A stretch of 64,000 bases of DNA from Trichoplax adhaerens (Eukaryota; Placozoa; Uniplacotomia; Trichoplacea; Trichoplacidae): the NCBI RefSeq assembly GCF_000150275.1, contig NW_002060962.1, positions 274,007 to 338,006 on the forward strand. The letters are read 5' to 3'. The position numbers and the translations under genes are program-made. How positions within the stretch are numbered: the first letter of the stretch is position 1; every line of letters begins with the position of its first letter. Below, one piece after another: positions 26,099 to 36,040 of the stretch. The notes below the pieces were generated by a model. The model did not search any database, was not told the origin of the DNA, and was given only the letters and a program-made list of their open reading frames with translations.

Positions 26099-26911
26099 AT
26101 GTCTGAAAATAATAGAAGCAGATCGTCCTTACATACGAATACCAGCAGCGCAGCCCACAATAGTTGTAATGAAGAATTGAACAATGCAAGAACAAAGTTC
26201 AACGATTTGTTACAAGATTTGGTTCGTCATAATAAAGAAAGTGCATCGGAACAAGATTGCATAAATAGTTTACTAGAATTGCCTAATCAGCCTTTACTTC
26301 CTTCGAATTCCACTGGACCTGAGAAGCGTAGCCTAGCTCAAAGTAGATCGCCACGAAAGCGAAAAAAGAAAGATAGTGGAAACAACAGTAATGTCCATGA
26401 TAACTCTAACACGATACCGAGCACACCTGAAGGTAATAAACCCCCTATACATGTTATCAAGCTATTCGATCGTAGCGTGGACTTAGCACAGTTTGACGAA
26501 CGTACCTCGTTATATACACTTTGTCGGTCATGGATGCATAATAATCCCAATGACGGTAGTGATAATGATGGATTTGCCAAATTAGATTTAGATGCAAATG
26601 AAAAAGCAAATAACGATGACACTAATGGTAGTAATCCAGCCATCGACGAATCAGGTAATGTTCATAGTTTACCAAAGCCATCTATTTTACAAAAGGAACG
26701 TTATACTGCTCTGACGCAAGCACCCAAACCGAAGCTGTGGGACACTAACCTAATCGGCAGTAATCAACAATCGATTGTAGAATTAAAGCGAGTTCATATC
26801 GCCCGATGGAAACTTATAAGAGCTAAATCACGCGAAAGATTGAGTAGAATGCAAGAGCAATATAGCGAATCTAATCGAATTATTAATAAACTGTATCGAC
26901 CAAGACATTAA
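26099..26911 (+). CDS. LIN37: LIN37, subunit of the MuvB/DREAM complex
   Basis: Single-exon gene, 270 aa (human protein about 246). The core signature V-I-K-L-F-D-R-S-V-D-L-A-Q-F lies at residues 119-132 and is followed by the L-C-R-S-W motif (141-145), the counterpart of the vertebrate C-R-A-W segment. The basic helix near the end contains R-W-K and Q-Y-S-E-S (about 235-266). A basic stretch P-R-K-R-K-K-K (85-91) is a likely nuclear signal. LIN37 is part of MuvB, which with RB-like and E2F proteins represses cell-cycle genes in quiescence. Between the motifs the protein is Asn/Ser/Asp-rich and poorly conserved. The ATG at 26099 is the first in frame. An AATAAA follows at 27001. The lack of introns contrasts with neighbouring genes and could reflect an old retrocopy or simple intron loss. 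Confidence 0.93.
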   Translation: MSENNRSRSSLHTNTSSAAHNSCNEELNNARTKFNDLLQDLVRHNKESASEQDCINSLLELPNQPLLPSNSTGPEKRSLAQSRSPRKRKKKDSGNNSNVHDNSNTIPSTPEGNKPPIHVIKLFDRSVDLAQFDERTSLYTLCRSWMHNNPNDGSDNDGFAKLDLDANEKANNDDTNGSNPAIDESGNVHSLPKPSILQKERYTALTQAPKPKLWDTNLIGSNQQSIVELKRVHIARWKLIRAKSRERLSRMQEQYSESNRIINKLYRPRH

Positions 26912-27000
26912 CATTGTATTTATAATTCTTCGGAAGTCAACGTATACGGTACTGTACGAGTGTACGGTATACAGTAGCATATTAATGTGAATATAATTTT

Positions 27001-27006
27001 AATAAA
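27001..27006 (+). terminator. polyadenylation signal AATAAA for LIN37
   Basis: Canonical hexamer about 90 bases after the LIN37 stop codon; no other candidate lies closer. Confidence 0.6.
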
Positions 27007-29240
27007 CCATATTTGACTCCTATTTTAAATGAATTTGTATCATAACTCATAAAGCGTATCGGTGAATTGGTTTATTTCACCACTGTAGTGTATTAATAGT
27101 GTTTGCATTTTTTTATCGAATAATGATAAATAGCACCCAAGAAGTTCATAATATGCTTTCGGTATTTCTGAAGGTATTAAATATAATATTTCATAGGTTC
27201 AGCATAAGGATAACACGCTGTGCTATTACAATTATATATCGTTTTTATCAATGCATTATGTATGAGCTGTATCGATATGTTTTATCTGTGTATCTTTTTT
27301 TATACTTCACAATTTATTACTGGATTTGCCCATACAGATATGGGCCATACGGCAATAATATACATTATATAATGTTCTCTACATATTTCATTATCATAAG
27401 TTTTTAGTATGTAAAAAAGTGGGCAGAGCTATAGCCACTTACAGTATATTGCACTCGGTGATTCCACTGTATTCTACAAAATCTGGAAGACATTAGCTAT
27501 TATGCGTTTGGTTCTTTAAATTCTTTACTAATTTCGTTACTTCTAGGACGTTAATGCAGTTACACGAATTGTATTTTGCCATATGACCACTTTTACATGT
27601 ACTGAGTGGACAAACTTGCTGCTATATGACATCTATTCCGTTGATATCGTTATATTTGAGAAAAGAATTCGTATAGCTTGGTAACATTTTTATATAAATG
27701 AATGCAATAGCGATGCTCTTCTAAAATTCTTAAATATATTAATCAATCCATTTTGTCTATAATTTTCCTTGTAGAGTTATGCAGCATAAACATGTCAATG
27801 CATAGAATGATACTGTATTGTATATCTTAATGCTAATAAGCGAATGTATCTAAGATTTGTTATCCTGGTAATAAAAATATCAGTTTATCGTAAAATTTGA
27901 ACCAGTTCTATTGGTATTTGTTTATAGATGTAGTGTGGCTTATATTAATTGTTCCGATGTACAAACTCGGTGCGATCTACAATTACTCTGCCGTAAACTG
28001 ATCACACTCAATGTAGATACTATGTAGCGATTAATGGATTATTTGCAGGTTGGATATTTTAGGAGTTTCGATTACTGTATAAAATGTTGGTTTTTGACCT
28101 TTTCTAAAAACGTGCTTTGGGAAATCACGGTTATCTTTACCATTTTTTAGAATTGATATTAATTTATAACTTTATCGTCATTCATAAATGGAATTGAATG
28201 CGTTTTATATGTCAATGCTACTTGATTGTAGCAGTAATCGGTAAAGGAAATTACTATTTTGATAACAACTATCAGAACGTTCAGCATAAATCATTCTTTC
28301 TGCCGTTTTATGGTTTACCATAACGTATGCACGCATGCAGTCTAGAATCAAATTCGTTGGATGACATGGACTTAATTTCATCCTGATCTATAGTATTAAA
28401 AGTCTTAATGCTATCCTATAGCGAATCTAAATTGCATCATTGTAATCACTCTACTGTATGAATACTAACAAATGTAATGCTTTTGCAGAATTCGTGGCCT
28501 GTCGCCAATGTAACTACGCGTATAATGATTATAGTAAGATTTTTGGTCTATTCCCATTATAATACTACATCGCGCCGAAGAATTGATTGATTGATATCCA
28601 TCTTCAAAGGTGTAGATATTTTATTACAGATTTATGATAATTCATATCAGAAAATCATCAGGACATGGACTACTAGATGTAATTTAGTAGTCTACGGTCA
28701 GGAGCATCACAGCTCGGTAAATTCCTGTCGAATACTGATGAATTACGCGTATAATAATAAGCTAATTATGCTCAGTATTTAAATTATGCACTACGCAGCC
28801 TGACGGTGCCATTAAATCATTTTATATCTACCGTGTATAGATTTAGCAATCTTAAGTTAGAAAATAGTGCTAGCTTCCCGTTCATCGTGAACCAGTCTAG
28901 ACAGCCAGCCAACTATATACTAGGAAATAGGAGAATTGAACCAGTATACGGTACAGCCTTTACGATTGCAAAAGCACCAATGTCTCCTCATCAAATTATC
29001 AACATAGATAATTGTGAAATAGATATACTAGTATCGGATAAATATCATTCTTGATGATACTTTGCACTTCATGCGCCATGCTACTACATACAGTAGGCCA
29101 CATAGCTATAGCAATTATATAATTATTGCTAGCAAACCTGTTACTTAGTTAATAGAGACCCTGTCTGTAATTGAATCTTAATCCTACCATGCTACTATGA
29201 CTGGCTCGAGAAATGCTATTTTATGGTGGGCGTACCGTAT
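27007..29240. other. gene-poor stretch with a few exon-like plus-strand pieces
   Basis: No complete gene recognised. Two pieces look better than chance. One is a plus-strand frame from about 28760 to 29055 (ends at TGA 29053) with a balanced, protein-like composition. The other is a short frame after a TTTTGCAG acceptor at about 28490 encoding F-V-A-C-R-Q-C-N-Y, followed by a GTAAGA donor near 28530. I could not join them in one frame with good splice sites, so no gene is called. Confidence 0.3.
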
Positions 29241-29520
29241 CACAATACAGTACAGTACTGTACTACAGTAGTAAGCACTGCATCTCGTTACAGACTGTAC
29301 GGTACTGTAAGAGTGTCAGTACACTCTACACGTTAGTCAGTAGATTTTTATTTTAAATTTTTGCGCGTAAAAATCATTACGGTATCTGTATCGTACTGTA
29401 CTGTATACTGTACGTACTGCACACTGTACTGTACACTGTACACTGTACAGTACGACACTGTACAGTACTGTAAGTTATTGTAATAAGTACAGTAAGTTAC
29501 ACTCATACTGTACTGTACGT
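29240..29520. repeat. GTAC-palindrome cluster
   Basis: Two groups of GTACTGTA/TACAGTAC runs (about 29247-29330 and 29392-29517), interrupted by unique DNA, of the same type as at 24590-24905. Both strands read alike. Confidence 0.8.
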
Positions 29521-29832
29521 TTGGCCAGCTGGTAAGAAGGTGGATGGCTGTTACTTAGCTTTAAAGCAACGAAAAGTTTGTCAAACTTTGCGTACCTGCA
29601 ACCGCTACAAGTACATGTATTTTAAACTGAATACAGTGTAGAGCTCTAAAATCCCAGATAAAACATACTGTAGATGACATTCTGACAATGATATAGTTAC
29701 TTATATACTGCACATCAATTATATTATTCCTTTCTTCAATGGGATCCAATTTGCAAATTGTAAATTACACCCAGAGTACTGTATAATAATAAAAATACAA
29801 TACTCGTACACTCTTTTATCGATACTGTCAAA

Positions 29833-30111
29833 CTAAAACTGGGTTAGCAATTCTAGTTCACTGTCAATGAAGCTACCTTCGCTGAATACACGTTCCGTGG
29901 ATTCTAAGGACAACCAAGGCACTCCGGTAAAATTGATCAGCTTACGATCGGTAGGAGTTGGCTCATTAGTAGGCTTTTGTACATTTCCTGCAACACTAGG
30001 AACTTTGCAAATAGTTCTGTTCAGCCCATTAAGATTATCATGCTCAATTCCAGTGGTATCATCTGTTTCTGGCACACTAGCTGTTGCCACTTCGGTTACA
30101 GTTGCGTCAAT
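29833..30111 (-). other. open minus-strand frame antisense to the HNH-like ORF; possible terminal exon
   Basis: A frame of about 90 codons, ending at a TAG at 29833, reads on the minus strand under the 5' third of the plus-strand HNH-like ORF. Its composition is that of a normal soluble protein: acidic, Thr/Pro/Asn-rich, one Trp, ending D-S-E-L-E-L-L-T-Q-F. It has usable acceptors near 30112 (ATATAG, AAGCAG). It could be the last exon of the unidentified minus-strand gene whose first exons lie at 34.2-34.8 kb. I could not find the linking exons, so this is a suggestion only. The plus-strand reading here is hydrophobic and less typical, so only one of the two is likely to be coding over this interval. 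Confidence 0.35.
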
Positions 30112-30658
30112 CGCCTCTATATCTGCTTCATTATTTTATCAACGACTGGAAAACTCCCTAGCAACAAAGAAAGATACCAGAAAAGAAATTAGTTTACGCT
30201 ACTCATTTTCTCCCGTTGATTTAGGGTTCTATACTGTAGCTGCTGGCATTACTTTTAAAATTGCTGGGGGTCGGTTCAAATCTGTATTACCAAGTAGCTT
30301 TTTCAAAGCAGGAGCTTTTGCACATTCTTGTATACCTGCCAAGGGACAGATGTATGCCACAAAGAAAGAAAAATGGTTACTTACCTCGCTCGGGCGAAAA
30401 TACGGATGCCATACCTGTGGAAGTAGAAGAAGTAAATTCTATTTTGGAGATCATATTCCTCCGAATACACTACTAAGGAAGGGAGAGCAACAAGTATTTT
30501 ATCCTCAATGTAATCAATGTTCCAGTTTACAAGGTGGATTACTTTCAGGAAATAAAAGTAACTTCAAATTAAAAACGCATGCCTTATCGTTAAGGCTATA
30601 TCACTTGTATTTACCATTTCCATTTATTTTAATGGCTATTCGTCAATTTGCTATATAG
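29867..30658 (+). CDS. orphan protein with HNH-like (treble-clef) zinc motif
   Basis: Open frame of 263 codons without introns. The C-terminal half carries C-H-T-C (181-184), then F-G-D-H-I-P-P (193-199) and P-Q-C-N-Q-C (213-218). This spacing of two Cys pairs around Asp-His resembles an HNH/endonuclease VII treble clef, where the His would be catalytic and the four Cys would bind a structural zinc. Before it lies a Gly-rich beta-like stretch (Y-T-V-A-A-G-I-T-F-K-I, 112-122) and an Ala/Ser/Val-rich hydrophobic segment (about 68-90) that could span a membrane. The first 90 codons are doubtful: an antisense frame looks more protein-like there, so the true start may be downstream or in an unseen exon. 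I recall similar C-X2-C...DH-P-P...C-X2-C proteins in invertebrates but cannot name the family. Nuclease activity is inference. Confidence 0.55.
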   Translation: MKLPSLNTRSVDSKDNQGTPVKLISLRSVGVGSLVGFCTFPATLGTLQIVLFSPLRLSCSIPVVSSVSGTLAVATSVTVASIASISASLFYQRLENSLATKKDTRKEISLRYSFSPVDLGFYTVAAGITFKIAGGRFKSVLPSSFFKAGAFAHSCIPAKGQMYATKKEKWLLTSLGRKYGCHTCGSRRSKFYFGDHIPPNTLLRKGEQQVFYPQCNQCSSLQGGLLSGNKSNFKLKTHALSLRLYHLYLPFPFILMAIRQFAI

Positions 30659-33600
30659 ACAGCATTGATATGTACCAATGTACGCGCATGTATAATATAT
30701 TATACTGTATATATATAATAACTTAACGCAATCATTGTATATTATTATTATAAATATAATTTGATCGGAATACTATAGAAATGTGTCTTAAAGTTTATCA
30801 TTTTTACTACAGATACTGGACAATAGTCAGATAAAGCGTGTACAGTATAATTTGACTGTTTACTTCAATTAAATTGTCCAGTATCACAGTACAGTACAGT
30901 ATTTCAGAAATAGGATTGGCGATGGCATACTGTATGTAATCAGGAATGTCACAGTTCACCTCGATGCTCCAAAACTGTCGATATAAGATTTAATATACTG
31001 TAAATGTTTCTCCATTAACAGACATAGTATATGTCGAAGTTTACTTGATATGAAACTAACGTTGGTACAAATATAACGAATTTATAGAAATGACCAACCT
31101 CAATTACTGCTATTGGAGGGTGATATTGAATAGAGTATCTATGAAAAGGAAAGCAAATTCAATAAATCGTTGTACATTTAGAACATCGATCAAAAAGTAG
31201 TTGTTAATTTGCGACGAGACTTTGAATCGTTGTGGTAAATGTATCATGACTGAACTTTAAGTTAGCAGGTAGTGATTCAGGAAAATGATAAATTTGGATT
31301 AAGGTTCAGAATACAAGAATAAATTAATTTTTAAAATTATAACCGTGCTGTTCGTCTCAGACTGTTAACTTTGTAATAAATTTATTGCATTATTATGGAT
31401 GATAATTCTATCTAATGGTACAACTTCGATTGGACTTTAGAATGTAACATCTACATAATAATTCAGCAAAGATTTCAACCCTGATTACGGTGTAGTGCAT
31501 TATAAAACGCATATGATGTTCATATGCTTTACGCTGGTATTGTACAGATGTGAAATTTTTAAAGTAGCGAGCGTCGCATACTGCAAAAAATTTTGTTTCA
31601 TGTTGTTATTATAACTAGGGTTTGTAGGGTGTGTCTCTTTACTTACAGGTTGATGTTTTGATGAAATACGCGTACATTATTTTTTCAACGCATATTCATG
31701 ATATCTATCGTAACTACACAATTTATGATGCCATTATCCATTAAAATTACCTCATTTTACCATTATATGATGCTATTCTATAACCGCATTTTATCATCGC
31801 AATTGGAAACGCTTATACTCCTTTACATTATGCATATTCATACATGGGCGTTATTGAATGTAAAATAATTTTACAAATTGCTAGAATGCACCAAAAGATG
31901 TTTTATTTTATTGATAAAGTTCTTCACAAGAATTCTAGCTTAATTAATAGAACATACAGTATATACGCGTATACAGTACTTAAAATTTTTAAATCTTGGC
32001 ATGATATCAACGCGCATTCAATATTTCTTAAATTAGGCAATGGCAAGGCGTTAAAAAAGTGAAATTTTAGTCGAAATTATTTGGTTTAACTGTATTTTTC
32101 TAATTTTACAATTTATATAATATAATAAATCTTAATACTATCATTTTTATGAGGGCAACGCTTCTGAAGCTCTAGCCAATTACTGTTGTAAATCCCATTT
32201 CATCACGTAAAATTTTTCTACAGTATTATAAAAATCATATATCTACAGAGCATCATAAAAGAAGATATCACGTAATTTTATGTTAGTTACGATAGCTACG
32301 ATAGTAACTAACATCGCAAAAAGTTTGAAGTCATTTTTTAATCTTACGATAGGAAAAAAAAGTTTCGGTCGAAATTTGATAAGAAGGGCATCGTGGTAGA
32401 ATCACTTTATCAGGGACTACTCGCTGGAGCTATCATTACCAAAATATTCCGTGATTGGAATATACTAATTGATTTATTTATTTTTACTTTATTTTATTAT
32501 TCTATGCGGGAATACCACCGGCGTTGTTGGTAGTATCCGTTCACTAACCATCACAAACCCTAATGAAGGTAAAAAGATAAAAAATATCAATATGTTTTAA
32601 TATGCTCGTACTTAAAAATAGCAATACAAGCTCGGACAAGATACCCAATTTTGAATATAGACATTGATAATAATAAAATTGATAGGATTTAATAACCAAG
32701 TATTGAAAGTAAGCTCTATCGATTGAATGACAATTCTGCTGTCTAATGTTACTGTATACGCGTACCGACGTACGCGTATATACAGTACAGTAGTATATGA
32801 CTAGAGTCCCAATGCAACAAGTGAAGTCAAGGCACAGTCACTGCAGCACGATTCAATCACGCACTGACGCATTGACGTCGTGGTGATTCTTTTGTTGGAG
32901 CGGCATGACAAAGAGGTTAAGTAGTGCATCAATTAAAGCGATGACAGAATAGTATGTAACCGCAGTATGGTATGGTAGAACTATGCTGTACCGGTGTATT
33001 TGAACAGTAGACTACACTTATTGTAGTGTTTGAACAACAGCCCACACATTGTAATGTACATTATACAGATGAAGAGATAATTAGGTTTACACACCAAAAA
33101 ACAAAATTTTCTTACGTAATTTTTCCTCACCAATTCTACTGTATAAATGATGCAAGGCTTTTTAAGCTCATGCTTTGCGAGATTGATTAACTTTCTATTG
33201 CAATTTACAGTCCAATTTATTAGAATGCGTTTATCTGTATACTATATTCGTAAAACCTTATCAAGGAGGACGCACTTGAGCTGCTATCCGTACAGTATAC
33301 AGTACTCTACTGTACAGTGTACAGTGTACAGTAGATTGCTTAGAAAATAAATGGAACTTTTATGATTCCGAAATCGGCTTGAACCAATTCTTGTTTGTAC
33401 TTTTTAAAATATTAGATCCGCTCTAAATTGATCTAGGTAAAGTCAAATTCGTCATTTTTGTTCTTATTGTACTACGTAAACTGCTGCGGCAGTAACTTGT
33501 ACTGTATGAGTGACATAGGTGCTGTACACAGACTAAACAGTATGTACTAGGCAACGTGTGCAGATGGATTTTGAAACTTCACTTTACGTGAAAGTCAAGT

Positions 33601-34226
33601 GTTGTGGACTTGATGGGCACTTCAGCTGAAGTTCGCTAAGTGGACAGTATAGTGCTACTAGCAGAAACTTCTAAATTTACAGCAGGATCCAATTAAAAAA
33701 ATAGTATCAAAACGCCAGATGAATCAACAAATAATTACAGTACGTAAATATGTTACTACAATGTGATAAAATGGAAAAGAAATAAATATCGATCATGACC
33801 TTGGCATTGGTTACGACAGATTCAAGAAAAATTGTCATGGTTTATACTTACTGTACTGTACACTATACAGCACAGTAATCAGTAATCTGCAACTGATTAT
33901 TATTATTATTACTACGGAGCTCAAAGAAGGCTGAGAAGACGTAATAATGTTGTGACTAGATGACTACATACAGTATAGTTATCTACCTGTTCAATGTTTA
34001 AATTTATAGCACCATATACACTTGTACAATATATGGTAGATATGTTACATAAATAATAAATATTACAATTGCAGAAATCTGCACGTACACGATTATCGTA
34101 CTAGAGGTTTTGGATCAAGTCGATTTTATAGGATCCGAAGTTTTAATGTCTATGTGTACATCACTGTTTAGTTGCAAGGCTTGTTCTCACGGTCGAATTT
34201 TGAAAGTAGTTATTGCAGAGCCTTAC
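30659..34226. other. gene-poor stretch, possibly introns of an unidentified minus-strand gene
   Basis: No exon that I can support. It contains palindromes centred on ACGCGT (31959-31974, 32751-32786), a small GTAC cluster (33290-33330) and dyads at 33576-33632. A GC-richer patch at 32500-32570 has no frame with good splice sites. Confidence 0.4.
32751..32786. repeat. large palindrome built on ACGCGT
   Basis: ACTGTATACGCGTAC (32751-32765), four bases, then GTACGCGTATATACAGT (32770-32786), the reverse complement apart from one extra TA. Sister palindromes: GTATATACGCGTATAC at 31959-31974 and the perfect GTATACGCGTATAC at 36902-36915. Confidence 0.75.
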
Positions 34227-34796
34227 CTTGCTTGAACGAGTGACGGCCGAGCCAGATCTCGGTCTTCGAGATCCCAATTCGTTGAAAGAATTCCATAAAC
34301 CATCTTTTGGTGTAACAGACAGTTTGGAGATGGAACTTTGTGAAAGCGACAAGCTGCCAAAATGACCCAATGGCTGCTTACTTGGTAAATTTTCTATAAT
34401 TAATAAAATAAGAATCCGATAAATCGACTGATAATGGTTGTGTTGTCTGCACAGTACATATAGTATATGAACATAATTGCAGCTTTCAACATACAGTACT
34501 AACAAAAGTACAAATTGATTTGACAAAAATCATTAGGTAATAAAATAATGCAAACAGGATCATAATCAACGGTAATTAATCCTGCAAATTTTTTTGATTG
34601 CTGTGAGTCATTTTGATATGGCTGCGATCACTTTTAAAACATGAAAATACAAGCATCTACAGAAACATCAAACTGAAAAAGACGTACGTCCTTGATTAAT
34701 AGGAAAGTTTTGGTCTAATAAACTTTCGGATCGGACCCTATTCTCAACATGCTTCAGAGAGTGAACCGAGACGTAAGATGGAGCTAAATTGGCCAT
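34227..34796 (-). CDS. unidentified Ser-rich protein, first two exons (3' part not resolved)
   Basis: Exon 1: ATG at 34796 to 34688, donor GTACGT, phase 1. Exon 2: 34393-34227, acceptor TTATAG, donor GTAAGG. The junction restores the frame exactly and yields 92 codons: a start of the type M-A-N-L-A-P-S-Y-V-S-V-H-S-L, then a Ser-rich segment with S-L-S-L-S-Q-S-S and a basic R-R-P-R-S-G-S end. The composition is that of a disordered, phosphorylatable N-terminus. I do not recognise the family. The gene must continue to lower coordinates; the minus-strand frame at 29833-30111 is a possible last exon, which would place the HNH-like ORF inside its last intron or opposite its last exon. Confidence 0.5.
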
Positions 34797-35059
34797 GGTT
34801 TCTCTTGATGCGATCTCAAGATGAATCAAAATTGTGATCCTTTATAAAGCACTGCGCTTGCCGGTACATCAACGTTTCAGAAAGAAGTAACAATGTGCAC
34901 TTTGATAGCAGAAAAACAATCAAAAATGATTTGTCTTGCTTTTACCGCATTGCCAAGTAAGATATAGACACACTGTACAGTAGCAGAGTATGCTTGAACC
35001 CTAAGGGCTTGTCATGGGCTGTACCCATTCAAAGCTGATGAAACTGCTAACGCAATGCA

Positions 35060-35215
35060 TTGTAAAATTGCGTAGTCTACAGTCTACTGTACTGTACTGT
35101 ACAGTATTATGACGCGGTAAAATGCAAAGGGTACAGTACAGTACTGTAGATTGTAGCATTGTACTGTACAGTACAGTACAGTATTCAGTACTGTACTGTA
35201 CTGCACAGTAGTTCT
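35060..35215. repeat. GTAC-palindrome cluster
   Basis: Runs of GTACTGTACTGTACAGTA and TACAGTACAGTACAG upstream of the unidentified minus-strand gene, of the same family as the clusters at 24.6 and 29.3 kb. Confidence 0.8.
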
Positions 35216-35926
35216 GACTACTACTCGGCCAACCGGCTTAACCAGTTATTATCATGCTGAGATATATAATGTAATCATATAAATAAGAAGATAACCACTT
35301 TTAGACCCGAAGTGAACCGATTCACAGAGAAATCAGAGGATTAATAATATAATTATTATAATTGTTTACATTATCGTCTCTATGGACGGAATTGAATATT
35401 TGGGCAGTTATTTTTTTTTTTTTATTCTTGCCCTCATGAGATATGCAATGCAATACTGTATTTAGATGCATACTGTACTATAGAAAGTACTATAGTCGAG
35501 TAAATTGAAAACAATTTCTAATTTCAAAATACTGTATGCTTGTTGCTTATTACTCTCCATTTGGATTACATCAATCGATAATTGTAATGATAAGTTATGT
35601 GGATCTACAAGGCTGTAACTCAGATTTACCATTACTTCAAGTATAACCCTGATATTTCCTTTTGAAGATTGATATAATTAGTCGAATTTCCAAGATTCCC
35701 ATCGGACGTAAACTCTGTATGTTTCCCATTTCTTTTATAGGGCTTGATCCGCCCCGTAATAAATACAAATACGGTATAATATATATCGACAGCAATGATT
35801 CCGGGTAATATATACTAAAGTGGTAATATCGACATATTCATGGGTGATTTATCAGTCCTTGGCAGTCGCATAACCTCATTTGAGTTGTAACATTTTTCAA
35901 ACGGCATAATGTCAGAAGCGGCTTGC

Positions 35927-36040
35927 TTAAACGTTCAAACCTTCATCATAGGGGGCTTGTATCTCTTTCTCAATCTTATGTTGGCGGAACTTATTCACTG
36001 TCAATACTTCTCTGCGGTAGTCAAGAGGTACGGTACTTTT
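35927..36040 (-). other. short exon-like or relic coding piece
   Basis: A 37-codon minus-strand frame ending in TAA at 35927 has a strongly protein-like sequence: D-Y-R-R-E-V-L-T-V-N-K-F, then H-K-I-E-K-E-I and A-P-Y-D-E-G-L-N-V at the end. It lies in a GC-richer patch (35700-36030). No good acceptor or partner exon was found. It may be a terminal exon, a gene relic or chance. Confidence 0.25.

Noticed and set aside
26338-26643. 101-codon minus-strand frame
   Set aside because: Antisense shadow of LIN37.
27099-27407. 102-codon plus-strand frame, hydrophobic
   Set aside because: AT-rich chance frame of Tyr/Ile/Phe just after LIN37; no domain or splice context.
32280-32531. Apparent protein-like plus-strand reading (hydrophobic) at about 32.3-32.5 kb
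   Set aside because: A recount of the A-run at about 32353-32360 (8 bases) puts the upstream part in another frame, so no ORF of useful length remains.
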